Assembly (NCBI RefSeq): GCF_003651225.1
Contig: NZ_RCDB01000004.1
Span: 124,001-188,000 of the forward strand
Reading direction: 5' to 3'
Length of the DNA stretch: 64,000 nucleotides
Origin: Microbacterium telephonicum
GTDB taxonomy: Bacteria; Actinomycetota; Actinomycetes; Actinomycetales; Microbacteriaceae
Below, piece by piece: positions 27,907 to 36,384 of this stretch. The first letter of the stretch is position 1. Each line of letters begins with the position of its first letter. The notes under the pieces are model-generated. The model had not been told where the DNA came from, made no database searches, and worked only from the letters and a program-made list of their open reading frames with translations. The position numbers and the translations under genes are program-made.

Positions 27907-29448
27907 GTGCAGGAAGAGATCGCGGCAGGCATTCTCCAGGCCCTGGGCGGCGCCCAGAACATCGTCGTCGCGACCCATTGCGCGACGCGGCTGCGGATCA
28001 CGCTCGCCGACGGCGACCGCGCGGCACCGGAGGATGTCGCCCGTGTGCACGGGGTTCTCGGGGTCGCTCGCTCGGGCGATCAGATCCAGGTGGTCGTCGG
28101 GCCCGGCGCCGTCGCGGCCGTGCACGCCGACTTCCAGCGTCGCGTCGCGGAGGGGGCACGACCCGCGCCCGCACCGTCGCATGACGCGCCGGTCGACGCG
28201 TCCCCCGAGCCAGACAGAGCGGGCGATCTGGACTCCCACCGGATCCACGTCTCGCGCCCGAGACGCGCTGCGCGCACGATCCTCGCGCCGGTCCACCTTC
28301 TCATCGACATCATCACACCGCTGTTGCCTGTCTTCGTGGCCGGAGGATTGCTCCTCGCCCTCCATAACCTCATCAGCGCGCCGCGGATCTTCGGCGCGGA
28401 CGCGGTCATCACCGTTCTGCCGTGGTTCTCCGGCCCGGCCGCCCTCATCGGCATCATCGGCACCGGCGTCTTCGCGTTGCTGCCGGTGCTCATCGGGTTC
28501 TCGGCCGCGAGCAGGTTCGGGGCGAGCCCTTACCTCGGTGCGGCGATGGGCGCTTCGCTCGTCGCTGCGCCGTTCATCGTCGACAGCGGCGCGTTTCCCG
28601 CGCTGCGACTGCAGGGCGGGGGCAGCTGGACCCTCGCGGGAATCGACGTGCTCGGTGTCGACTACCGGGGGTCCGTCGTACCCGTGATCGTCGTGGCCGC
28701 GGTGCTCGCCGCGATCGAGCGCGGGCTGCGACAGAGTCTGCGCGGCGCGGCGTCGTTTCTGTTCGTGCCGATGCTGACCCTGCTGTTCACCGGCGCACTC
28801 GCCTTTCTCGTCATCGGCCCGGCGGCCCGGCTTCTGGGTGACGCGTTCGCGACGCTGATCTCGACCGTCTACCACGCGTCCGGCCTCCTGGGCGGCGCGC
28901 TCATCGGCGCGTTGTACCCGCTCCTGGTCGTCACCGGACTCCATCAGAGCCTCGTCTCGCTCGAACTCGGGCTGATCGCCGGCGGGGGATCGTTCATCTT
29001 CCCCGTCGCAGGTGTCGCCAACCTCGCCCAGGCGGGCGCGTGCTTCGCGGTGGCTCTCCTCGCCCGCCGAGGCTCGCGGCTCCGCGCTATCGCCGGGGCT
29101 GCGGGCGTCCCGGCGTCGTTCGGCATCGCCGAGCCGGCGGTCTTCGGCGTGAATCTGCGGCTCCAGTTCCCCTTCGTCATCGCCGTGGCCTCGTCCGCGG
29201 TCGGCGGGGCACTGCTGGCGACAGGGGACGTCGAGGCGGTCGCGCTCGGAGCGGCGGGGGTTCTGGGCTTCGCCTCGATCACTCCGGGCCTGGGCGTGCG
29301 GTATCTGGCCTGCGTGGTCCTCACATCGGCGATCGCCTTCGCGGCCACGTGCGTCTGGGGTGTGTTCCGGCGCCCCCCGCTGCTCGTCGCCTCCGACGCG
29401 TTCGTTCCGGCGGATCCCCCAGGACGCGGCGGTACCCTGGGGGTATGA
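27907..29448 (+). CDS. scrA: Sucrose-type PTS permease, EIIBC without EIIA
   Basis: This 513-residue protein has the EIIB domain at 1-80 with phosphocysteine C25 in THCATRLRI. A linker rich in Pro/Asp follows, then the EIIC domain with about ten membrane segments and the conserved FGIAEPAVFGVN. Length and layout fit sucrose/trehalose-type EIIBC. There is no C-terminal EIIA, so a separate one is needed; the EIIA domain of BglF in this window is a candidate donor. Sucrose is inferred from the flanking levansucrase; trehalose or another sugar is possible. It starts with GTG after GGGGGAGG, and its stop overlaps the rlmN start. Confidence 0.82.
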   Translation: MQEEIAAGILQALGGAQNIVVATHCATRLRITLADGDRAAPEDVARVHGVLGVARSGDQIQVVVGPGAVAAVHADFQRRVAEGARPAPAPSHDAPVDASPEPDRAGDLDSHRIHVSRPRRAARTILAPVHLLIDIITPLLPVFVAGGLLLALHNLISAPRIFGADAVITVLPWFSGPAALIGIIGTGVFALLPVLIGFSAASRFGASPYLGAAMGASLVAAPFIVDSGAFPALRLQGGGSWTLAGIDVLGVDYRGSVVPVIVVAAVLAAIERGLRQSLRGAASFLFVPMLTLLFTGALAFLVIGPAARLLGDAFATLISTVYHASGLLGGALIGALYPLLVVTGLHQSLVSLELGLIAGGGSFIFPVAGVANLAQAGACFAVALLARRGSRLRAIAGAAGVPASFGIAEPAVFGVNLRLQFPFVIAVASSAVGGALLATGDVEAVALGAAGVLGFASITPGLGVRYLACVVLTSAIAFAATCVWGVFRRPPLLVASDAFVPADPPGRGGTLGV

Positions 29449-30686
29449 CCGACTCCACTCCCGTGCGCGCGACCAAGCCGCGTCAGACGCGCCCCCGCAC
29501 GGAGGGGTGGGAGCAGAAGAAGGATGCCGACGGCCGCCCGCTTCTGCAGTTCGCGAGCCCGCGCCGCTCGATGCCGCCGGTGCACCTCGCCGACCTGACG
29601 CCCGAACAGCGGGTCGAGAAGGTCAAGGAGCTGGGCCTGCCCGGCTTCCGCGCCGGGCAGATCGAGAAGCACTACTTCCAGCATTACACCTCCGACGCGG
29701 CGCAGATGACCGACCTGCCCGCCGCCGGCCGCGAGGAGCTCGTCGCCCAGCTGCTGCCGAGCCTGCTCACCGAGGTGCGCCGCCTCGAGACCGACCGCGG
29801 CGACACGATCAAGTTCCTCTGGAAGCTGCACGACGGCTCGCTCGTCGAGTCGGTGCTCATGCGCTACCCGGGCCGCATCACGCTGTGCGTGTCGTCGCAG
29901 GCCGGCTGCGGCATGAACTGCCCGTTCTGCGCGACGGGGCAGGCCGGGCTCACGCGCAACATGACCGCCGCCGAGATCATCGAGCAGGTCGTGCGCGCCA
30001 ACCGGCTCATCGCCGACGGCGGCCTCGGCGACCCGCGCAAGGTCGGCCACGAGGGCGAGCGCGTCTCGAACATCGTGTTCATGGGCATGGGCGAGCCGCT
30101 CGCGAACTACAACCGTCTGATGCAGGCGGTGCGCACGATGGTCGACAAGAAGCACGGCATGGGCATGAGCGCTCGCGGCATCACGGTGTCGACCGTCGGC
30201 TTCGTGCCGAACATCGTGCGGCTGGCCGAGGAGGACATCCCGGTGACCTTCGCCCTGTCCCTGCACGCGCCCGACGACAAGCTGCGCGACGAGCTGATCC
30301 CGATCAACTCGAAGTGGAAGGTCGACGAGGCCCTCGACGCCGCCCGTGGCTACTTCGACAAGACCGGCCGCCGCGTCTCGATCGAATACGCCCTGATCAA
30401 GGACATGAACGACCACGCGTGGCGCGCCGACCTTCTCGCCGAGAAGCTCAACGCGCGCGGCCGCGGCTGGGTGCACGTCAACCCCATTCCGCTGAACCCG
30501 ACGCCGGGCTCGGTGTGGACCTCGTCGGAGCTCGACGTGCAGAACGAGTTCGTGCGCCGGCTCAACGAGGCCGGCATCCCGACGACCCTGCGCGACACCC
30601 GCGGCAAGGAGATCGACGGCGCGTGCGGACAGCTCGTGGCCACCGCCGAGGACGAGGCCGCGGCGGCATCCGTCCTCATCGACTGA
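29445..30686 (+). CDS. rlmN: Dual-specificity 23S rRNA (A2503) / tRNA (A37) C2-methyltransferase
   Basis: This 413-residue radical SAM enzyme has the cluster motif CGMNCPFC (C155, C159, C162), preceded by ITLCVSSQAG. The C-terminal CGQLVA carries the cysteine that forms the methylated intermediate. It has a longer N-terminal lead (about 35 basic residues) than the core family. This housekeeping gene overlaps the end of the PTS gene by ATGA, so part of its expression may depend on a sugar-transport transcript. That would be unusual. Confidence 0.95.
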   Translation: MTDSTPVRATKPRQTRPRTEGWEQKKDADGRPLLQFASPRRSMPPVHLADLTPEQRVEKVKELGLPGFRAGQIEKHYFQHYTSDAAQMTDLPAAGREELVAQLLPSLLTEVRRLETDRGDTIKFLWKLHDGSLVESVLMRYPGRITLCVSSQAGCGMNCPFCATGQAGLTRNMTAAEIIEQVVRANRLIADGGLGDPRKVGHEGERVSNIVFMGMGEPLANYNRLMQAVRTMVDKKHGMGMSARGITVSTVGFVPNIVRLAEEDIPVTFALSLHAPDDKLRDELIPINSKWKVDEALDAARGYFDKTGRRVSIEYALIKDMNDHAWRADLLAEKLNARGRGWVHVNPIPLNPTPGSVWTSSELDVQNEFVRRLNEAGIPTTLRDTRGKEIDGACGQLVATAEDEAAAASVLID

Positions 30687-30702
30687 CCCGCGCGTCCGTG
30701 GT

Positions 30703-30775
30703 GTGAGAAATCACTTTCGCCTCGACGCGCACGTGCTGCACCGATGTCTCGTGACGTCGGTGGTTTCTCGCCGCG
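30703..30775. repeat. Dispersed palindromic intergenic repeat, copy 1
   Basis: The element begins GTGAGAAATCAC and ends GTGGTTTCTCGCC, so the two ends are inverted. It contains GTCTCGTGACGTC. Its reverse complement shares GGCGAGAAACCAC, CGAGACATC and GTGATTTCTC, in that order, with the element after prpC. It lies between rlmN and the aldo/keto reductase and may act as a transcript end. Confidence 0.55.
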
Positions 30776-30819
30776 CCGAGACCGGCCCGCCGGTGCCGGC
30801 GCGCCGCTAGCGTGGAGGC

Positions 30820-31833
30820 ATGGTGAACTATCGCTACCTCGGTGACAGCGGATTCAAGATCTCGGAGATCACGTACGGCAACTGGGTGACCCACGCCTCG
30901 CAGGTCGGCGACGACGCCGCGATCTCGACGGTGCACAAGGCGCTCGACCTCGGCATCACGACCTTCGACACGGCCGACACCTACGCCAACACGGCTGCGG
31001 AGGTCGTGCTCGCCAAGGCGCTGAAGGGTCAGCCGCGCGAGCAGCTGGAGATCTTCACGAAGGTCTACTGGCCGATCGGGCGTAAGGGCCCGAACGACCA
31101 GGGGCTCTCGCGCAAGCACATCTTCGACGGCATCAACGGGTCGCTCAAGCGCCTCGGGGTCGACTACGTCGACCTGTACCAGGCTCACCGCTACGACTAC
31201 GAGACCCCGCTCGAAGAGACGATGCAGGCCTTCGCCGACATCGTGCGCCAGGGCAAGGCGCTCTACATCGGCGTGAGCGAGTGGACGGCGGAGCAGCTGC
31301 GCGAGGGTCACGCCCTGTCGAAGCAGCTCGGGTTCCAGCTCGTCTCCAACCAGCCGCAGTACTCGGCGCTGTGGCGCGTCATCGAGGACCGCGTCATCCC
31401 CACCAGCGAGGAGCTCGGCATCTCGCAGATCGTCTGGTCGCCGCTGGCCCAGGGCGTGCTGACGGGCAAGTACCTGCCCGGTCAGCCGGTGCCGGAGGGA
31501 TCGCGCGCGACCGATGAGAAGAGCGGCGCGAACTTCATCAAGCGGTTCCTCCGCGACGACGTGCTCGAGGCCGTGCAGAAGCTCACCCCGATCGCCGAGG
31601 AGGCGGGCATCACCGTCGCCCAGCTCTCGCTGGCCTGGGTGCTGCACAACCCGAACATCGCCGCCGCCCTCGTGGGCGCCTCGCGCCCCGAGCAGCTCGA
31701 AGACACCGTCAAGGCCTCCGAGATCACGCTCGACGACGCCGCGTACGAGGCCGTCAACGCGGCGCTGTCGGGCGTCGCCGAGATCGACCCCGAGAAGACC
31801 TACGAGGTGTCGCCGAAGTCCCGTCCGGCCTGA
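30820..31833 (+). CDS. Aldo/keto reductase
   Basis: This 337-residue (beta/alpha)8 enzyme carries the catalytic tetrad: Asp and Tyr in TFDTADTYANT (about 48-58), Lys in EIFTKVYWP and His in LYQAHRYD. It has the NADPH-binding segment near the C-terminus (ALVGASRPEQLEDTV). It resembles the Kv-beta/YghZ group of NADPH-dependent reductases. The substrate is unknown; general carbonyl detoxification is likely. It ends six bases before the Nudix gene. Confidence 0.9.
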   Translation: MVNYRYLGDSGFKISEITYGNWVTHASQVGDDAAISTVHKALDLGITTFDTADTYANTAAEVVLAKALKGQPREQLEIFTKVYWPIGRKGPNDQGLSRKHIFDGINGSLKRLGVDYVDLYQAHRYDYETPLEETMQAFADIVRQGKALYIGVSEWTAEQLREGHALSKQLGFQLVSNQPQYSALWRVIEDRVIPTSEELGISQIVWSPLAQGVLTGKYLPGQPVPEGSRATDEKSGANFIKRFLRDDVLEAVQKLTPIAEEAGITVAQLSLAWVLHNPNIAAALVGASRPEQLEDTVKASEITLDDAAYEAVNAALSGVAEIDPEKTYEVSPKSRPA

Positions 31834-31838
31834 CCGGC

Positions 31839-32312
31839 ATGGCCGCATCGAGCGCCGGCATCTTGCTGTACCGGGTCGAACCGGACGGCGGGGTGTCGGC
31901 GCTCGTCGCGCACATGGGCGGACCGTTCTGGGCGCGCAAGGACGAGGGCGCCTGGACGATCCCCAAGGGCGAGATCGACGACGACGAAGACGTGCTGGAT
32001 GCCGCCGAGCGCGAGTTCGCGGAGGAGCTCGGCCTGGCGCCGCCCGACGCGGACTACGCGCTGTTGGGCACCTTCGTCTACGGCTCGGGCAAGCGCGTCA
32101 CGGTCTTCGTCGCCGACGGCGCCGGGTTCGAGGTGGGCGACGCCGTGTTCGGCGAGTTCGAGATGGAGTGGCCGCCCCGCTCGGGCCGCCGCGCGTCGTT
32201 CCCCGAGGTGGATCGGGTCGAGTGGATGCCGGTCGAGGAGGCGCGCCCGCGGCTGGTCGCCGGTCAGCGGCCCGCGCTGGACAGGCTGGCCGAGCTCATC
32301 GCCGAGGTGTGA
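31839..32312 (+). CDS. Nudix hydrolase
   Basis: This 157-residue protein contains the complete Nudix box G-x5-E-x7-REUxEExGU as GEIDDDED...REFAEELGL at about 46-68. The surrounding sheet segments (AGILLYRVEPDGGV, FWARKDEGAWTIPKG) fit the DR1025/bis-phosphate type of small Nudix enzymes. It hydrolyses a nucleoside diphosphate linked to another group; the exact substrate is unknown. It is probably co-transcribed with the reductase upstream. Confidence 0.9.
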   Translation: MAASSAGILLYRVEPDGGVSALVAHMGGPFWARKDEGAWTIPKGEIDDDEDVLDAAEREFAEELGLAPPDADYALLGTFVYGSGKRVTVFVADGAGFEVGDAVFGEFEMEWPPRSGRRASFPEVDRVEWMPVEEARPRLVAGQRPALDRLAELIAEV

Positions 32313-32386
32313 GCGCCCGCCCCCGGGTGCCGGGGCCTTGCCGGTGTCCGAGGCGGGGAGGAGACTCGCCGCGGAAGGGAGCCACC

Positions 32387-32743
32387 ATGGCACACGGCGA
32401 CATCACGCACATCGACATCCCCGTCTCCGACCTCGCGAAGGCGTCCGAGTTCTACTCCGGCCTGTTCGGCTGGACGATCGCGGAGGTGCCCGGCTACGAG
32501 GGCTACCCGATGTGGCAGGCACCCAACAAGATCTCCGGCGGCGGGCTCGCCCCGCGCAGCGACGGATTCGAGCAGCCGCGCTCGTACGTCGAGGTCGACT
32601 CCATCGACGAGACGGTCGCGGCGGCCGAGAAGGCCGGGGCGACGGTCGCGATGGCGAAGGCGCCCATCTCGGAGACGAGCTGGTGGGCGGTCATCGTCGA
32701 CCCCGACGGCAACCACATCGGACTCTACGAGGGCACGACCTGA
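32387..32743 (+). CDS. VOC family protein
   Basis: This 118-residue protein has two VOC half-motifs: ITHIDIPVSDLAKASEFYSG at the N-terminus and SYVEVDSIDETVAAAEKAGA then WAVIVDPDGNHIGLYEG at the C-terminus. It resembles the small glyoxalase-like group often seen in actinobacteria; the function is not known. It has the RBS AAGGGAG and converges with the RNase HI gene. Confidence 0.8.
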   Translation: MAHGDITHIDIPVSDLAKASEFYSGLFGWTIAEVPGYEGYPMWQAPNKISGGGLAPRSDGFEQPRSYVEVDSIDETVAAAEKAGATVAMAKAPISETSWWAVIVDPDGNHIGLYEGTT

Positions 32744-32755
32744 GGCGCGCCCGCG

Positions 32756-33286
32756 TCAGCGGGACTTCTTGGGGGCGGCGCTGACGTCGACCTTCTCGTG
32801 CGTGCCGCCGAGGCTCGACCATGAGCTCGCGGTGCCCTTGGCGGCGTGCTCGGCGCCGCGCACCGCGCGCTCGTCGGCCCACTCGTTGAGCACGTGACCG
32901 CGATGGCCGCGCACGTGCTCGAGCACGACATCGGGCAGACCGACCGCGCGGCGGGCGTCCCGCGCCGCGATGAGCTGCTCGAGGATGTCGACGTTCTTCG
33001 TCGGGGCGCCGGTCGAGGTCTTCCAGCCGCGGCGGCGATGGCCGTCCATCCACTTCTCGTACGTGTCGATCGCGTACTTCGAGTCGGCCTGCACGGTGAG
33101 GTGCTCGACGTCGGGGTGGTCCTCGATGGCCTTGAGAAGGCCCATGAGCTCGCCGATGTTGTTCGTGCCCGACACGATCGACCCGGCCGCCCAATGCCCG
33201 TCCTCGCCGACCCATGCCCATCCCGTCGGTCCGGGGTTGCCCTTGCAGGCGCCGTCGGTGGCCACGGTGTAGGACGACTCGCTCAC
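32756..33286 (-). CDS. rnhA: Ribonuclease HI family protein
   Basis: This 176-residue protein has the RNase H active-site acids: Asp in TDGACKGNPGP near 10, Glu in NNIGELMGLL near 45, Asp in QADSKYAID near 68, and Asp in NEWADERA near 136. It should cleave RNA in RNA/DNA hybrids. It starts with GTG overlapping the MarR-type gene's stop (GTGA). A longer upstream ATG frame was not preferred because of that overlap. The last about 30 residues (GTASSWSSLGGTHEKVDVSA) form a polar tail. Being the fourth gene of an exporter operon is unusual for this enzyme. Confidence 0.88.
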   Translation of the reverse strand: MSESSYTVATDGACKGNPGPTGWAWVGEDGHWAAGSIVSGTNNIGELMGLLKAIEDHPDVEHLTVQADSKYAIDTYEKWMDGHRRRGWKTSTGAPTKNVDILEQLIAARDARRAVGLPDVVLEHVRGHRGHVLNEWADERAVRGAEHAAKGTASSWSSLGGTHEKVDVSAAPKKSR

Positions 33287-33777
33287 CCTTCGACGGTAGT
33301 CGAGGTGGCGCGCTGTGCCCGCCACTCGTCGGCCAGCTGCGGCATCCGTTCGGCGAGATAGCGAAGGAACGACGCGGTCTCACGGGCGCGGTGCACGGAT
33401 GCCGGGGCGTCGGCGTTCTCGTCGGCGATCGCGTCCATGAGGTCGGCGAGGCGCACGTACATCGGCGCGTTGCCCGCGACGACGCCGTGCCACGCGTCGT
33501 CGGCGAGGTCGTAGCGGTCGCGTCGGTCGCCGGCCCGGGAGAGCCGGTCGATCATCCGCATCGACTGCAGATACCGCACCGCGCCGGAGACGGCGGCGGG
33601 GGAGACGCCCAGGCGGTCGGCGAGTTCGGCGGCGGTGTAGCCGGCGTCGGGCGATCCGACGAGGGCCATCATGACGCGCGCGGGCATCCGCGCCATCCCG
33701 GCCGCGGTCATCATCGCCGCGGCCTGCTCGGCGGGTCCGGCTCCGGGATGCCCGTCTTCGCGGTCCCGCGCGCTCAT
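33283..33777 (-). CDS. MarR/GbsR-type winged-helix regulator
   Basis: This 164-residue protein has winged-helix core AELADRLGVSPAAVSGAVRYLQSM at about 47-70, wing sequence LSRAGDRRDRYDL, and a helical dimerisation part with ERMPQLADEWRAQ. It overlaps the exporter permease (ATGA) and RNase HI (GTGA). Regulators of this kind typically repress a co-encoded drug exporter; the perfect palindrome at 36337-36352 is the probable binding site. The ligand is unknown. Confidence 0.85.
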   Translation of the reverse strand: MSARDREDGHPGAGPAEQAAAMMTAAGMARMPARVMMALVGSPDAGYTAAELADRLGVSPAAVSGAVRYLQSMRMIDRLSRAGDRRDRYDLADDAWHGVVAGNAPMYVRLADLMDAIADENADAPASVHRARETASFLRYLAERMPQLADEWRAQRATSTTVEG

Positions 33778-35396
33778 TCGCCGGCCGCCACTTCGCGTCG
33801 GCGCATCAGGCCGAGGGCGAGTGCGCTGCAGGCGACGGCCACCGTGGCGAGCCACCACAGGCCGCGCACATCGGTGCCGTCGCCGGTCGGCACGGGCGCG
33901 GCGGCGAACGGCGAGATCCCGGTGAGGTCCTGGTCCATCCCGAACAGCGGACCGAACAGCCCGATCATCGCGGCGACCATCACGAGCACCCAGCCGAGGG
34001 CGATCGTCAGCCGCGGTGCGAGCACGAAGACGAGGGCCGTGAGCGCCGTGAACACCCACGCGGCGGCGATCTGTCCGGCGCCGGCGACCACCGCCTCCCG
34101 CACGAGCGGTCCGGGGTCGGTGCTGCCGAGCGCCCCGAGCGCGGCGCCGGCGACACCGGCGAGGCAGGTGAGGGTCGCGGCGGCCAGCGCGACGACCACG
34201 TACTCGGCGAGCCACCGCACGCGGGTGACGGGTTCGGCGAGCACGACCTCAGCCGTACCGCGCGCCTCCTCCTGTCGGGCGCGGATCACCGTCTGCACTC
34301 CCGCGCACGCCGCGAGCACCCCGAGCATGACGAAGAAGACGACGACGATGCCCAGTCGCAGGTCGTCGGCGTCGCCGCCGAGGCGTGCGATGACGTCGGC
34401 GACGGCCGGGTTCCCGCCGCCGATCTCGTCGACGACGCCACCCAGTGACGTCGCGAGCAGCCCCACGAGCAGTCCGCCGATGAGCCAGCCGACGACGGAC
34501 GTCCGGGCGAGCCGGATGACGAGGGCCGGCGACGAGCCGAAGCCGGCGCGCGCGTCCGCGCGGCCGACGCGCTCGGGGAGGAATGCGCCGCCCACGTCGC
34601 GGCGCCCCTGCAATGCGAGGGCGACGGCCCCGAAGGCGACCGCGACGGCGGCGAGCAGCAGCAGCGGTGCGGCGGTGTCCGTGTCGAACGCGCGCACGTT
34701 CTCCGCCCAGCCGAACGGCGAGAGCCACGTCAGCCACGAGCTCTGCATGCGGGTGAGGTCGTCGCTGGGGGTGCCCAGGGCGTTGCCGACGCCGGCGAGC
34801 ATGAACGTCCCGAGGAGCACCCATACGGCGAGCGCGTTCGCGCCCCGCGAGGTCGGCATCACCTGCGCAGCGAGGAGGGCGATCGTGAGGAAGACGACGC
34901 CGGTGAGCGTGCACGACGTCGCCACGAGCAGGGATCCGAACGGCTGTCCGCTCGCGCTCAGGAAGGCGATGAAGACGAGGGCACCGAGCACGACGTTCGC
35001 CGCGACGCCGTGGACGAGGGTCGCGACGGTGGGGCTCCAGCGGGCGGCCGGGGTGCCCGAGAGCAGCTCCATGCGACCGGACTCCTCGTCGGCACGGGTG
35101 TGACGCACGGCGAGGAAGGTGCTCATGAGCGCCGCGAGCAGCAGCAGCCACGGCAGCAGCAGGAACACGACCATTTGGGCGAGCTCCGCCCCCGACGGCA
35201 AACCGCGGAACAGCAGGATGACCGGGTTGGCCATGACGGTCGTGAGCAGCGCGGTGCGCTCCTGCGCGTCGCCGTAGGACGACGACACACCCGGATAGGC
35301 GGCGGCCGCCAGGGCGAAGGTGCCGCCCGCCCACAGCACGACCTGCACGCGGTCGCGCCGAGCGCGCTGACGCAGCAGGGGAGCGAGAGCGCTCAT
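33774..35396 (-). CDS. ABC exporter permease, polyketide-antibiotic exporter type
   Basis: This 540-residue membrane protein has about twelve hydrophobic segments in two similar halves. Each half carries a cytoplasmic motif: RADEESGRMELLSGTPAAR in the first and RQEEARGTAEVVLAEPVTR in the second. This repeated E-E-x-G/A-R pattern is characteristic of TnrB3-like exporters paired with a single ATPase. Its start overlaps the ATPase stop (ATGA). It likely exports a hydrophobic toxin or antibiotic; the substrate is unknown. Confidence 0.85.
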   Translation of the reverse strand: MSALAPLLRQRARRDRVQVVLWAGGTFALAAAAYPGVSSSYGDAQERTALLTTVMANPVILLFRGLPSGAELAQMVVFLLLPWLLLLAALMSTFLAVRHTRADEESGRMELLSGTPAARWSPTVATLVHGVAANVVLGALVFIAFLSASGQPFGSLLVATSCTLTGVVFLTIALLAAQVMPTSRGANALAVWVLLGTFMLAGVGNALGTPSDDLTRMQSSWLTWLSPFGWAENVRAFDTDTAAPLLLLAAVAVAFGAVALALQGRRDVGGAFLPERVGRADARAGFGSSPALVIRLARTSVVGWLIGGLLVGLLATSLGGVVDEIGGGNPAVADVIARLGGDADDLRLGIVVVFFVMLGVLAACAGVQTVIRARQEEARGTAEVVLAEPVTRVRWLAEYVVVALAAATLTCLAGVAGAALGALGSTDPGPLVREAVVAGAGQIAAAWVFTALTALVFVLAPRLTIALGWVLVMVAAMIGLFGPLFGMDQDLTGISPFAAAPVPTGDGTDVRGLWWLATVAVACSALALGLMRRREVAAGE

Positions 35397-36316
35397 CGCC
35401 CGGTCGCCTGCGCGGGGGCGTCGCCGTAGTGCCGGAGGAACAGCTCCTCGAGCGACGGTGGAGCGATGCGCAGTCCCTCCACACCGAGCGTCGCGAGCTG
35501 TGGGAGCGCCGCGGTCACGCGGTCGCTGGCCAGGGTGAGCCGCACCCGATCGCGGTCCAGCGTCACATCCTCCGCGCCCGGAAGAGCAGATGCGGCATCC
35601 GTCGTCGCGCGGGAGGTCGCCGCGAACGACACCTCGGTGCGCGTGAGATGACGCATGTCGGCGAGGGTGCCCGATTCCACGATGCGGCCCTGCCGGATGA
35701 TCGACACGCGGTCGCACAGCACCTCGACCTCGGAGAGGATGTGGCTCGACAGCAGCACCGTCGCGCCGGCGGCGGCGACCCGGGCGATCTCGTCGCGGAA
35801 GACGACCTCCATGAGCGGGTCGAGTCCGCTGGTGGGCTCGTCGAGGATGTACAGGTCGGCGGGCACGGCGAAGGCGGCGATGAGCGCGACCTTCTGACGG
35901 TTTCCCTTCGAGTAGGCGCGGCCCTTCTTGCGGGGGTCGAACTGGAACGCGTCGGAGAGCCGGGCCCGCTCCGCCCGGTAGCCGGCGTCGCGGCCGCCCC
36001 CGCGGAGGCGACTGAGCAGGTCGATCGCCTCACCGCCGGAGATGTTCGGCCACAGGCTCACATCGCCCGGGACGTACGCGATGCGGCGATGCAGGTCGAC
36101 GGCATCCCGCCACGGGTCGCGGCCGAAGACCGTGGCGGAGCCGCCGGTGGCCCGAGCGAGCCCCAGCAGGATGCGGATGGTCGTCGACTTGCCGGCGCCG
36201 TTGGGTCCGAGGAAGCCGTGCACCGTGCCCTCGTCGACGGTGAGGTCGAGCCCGTCGAGGGCATGGACCCGCCCGTAGTGCTTCGTGAGTGCGCGGGTGG
36301 CGATGACATCGGCCAT
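35393..36316 (-). CDS. ABC exporter ATPase
   Basis: This 307-residue ATPase has Walker A GPNGAGKST near 37-45. The signature region YSKGNRQKV replaces the usual LSGGQ, as is known for drug-exporter ATPases of this type. Walker B is LYILDEPTSGLDP near 157-169, followed by the H-loop SSHILSEVE. The C-terminal 80 residues (VSFAATSRATTD...LEELFLRHYG) are the DrrA-like regulatory extension. It is the first gene of the exporter operon. The ATG is only seven bases after a -10 element, so the mRNA may be leaderless. Confidence 0.92.
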   Translation of the reverse strand: MADVIATRALTKHYGRVHALDGLDLTVDEGTVHGFLGPNGAGKSTTIRILLGLARATGGSATVFGRDPWRDAVDLHRRIAYVPGDVSLWPNISGGEAIDLLSRLRGGGRDAGYRAERARLSDAFQFDPRKKGRAYSKGNRQKVALIAAFAVPADLYILDEPTSGLDPLMEVVFRDEIARVAAAGATVLLSSHILSEVEVLCDRVSIIRQGRIVESGTLADMRHLTRTEVSFAATSRATTDAASALPGAEDVTLDRDRVRLTLASDRVTAALPQLATLGVEGLRIAPPSLEELFLRHYGDAPAQATGR

Positions 36317-36323
36317 GCGCGCG

Positions 36324-36352
36324 AGACTACGCCTGATTCACGAATTCGTGAA
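36324..36352 (-). promoter_or_regulatory. Exporter operon promoter, probably leaderless
   Basis: On the minus strand TTCACG (36352-36347) and TAGTCT (36329-36324) are 17 bases apart. The ATPase ATG follows seven bases after the -10, so transcription would begin at or very near the start codon. The -35 lies inside the palindromic operator. Confidence 0.65.
36337..36352. promoter_or_regulatory. Palindromic operator of the exporter operon
   Basis: TTCACGAATTCGTGAA is a perfect 16-bp palindrome covering the -35 and part of the spacer. Its place and symmetry fit repression by the MarR/GbsR-type protein encoded as third gene of the same operon. Confidence 0.8.
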
Positions 36353-36384
36353 GAGTGTGAAATCCGACCATCTGCCGCCACACG

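Noticed and set aside
13397..30690. Fructan region as a recent mobile island
   Set aside because: No integrase, transposase, tRNA end or direct repeats are seen, and codon use looks similar to the flanks; gain by transfer remains possible but unsupported.
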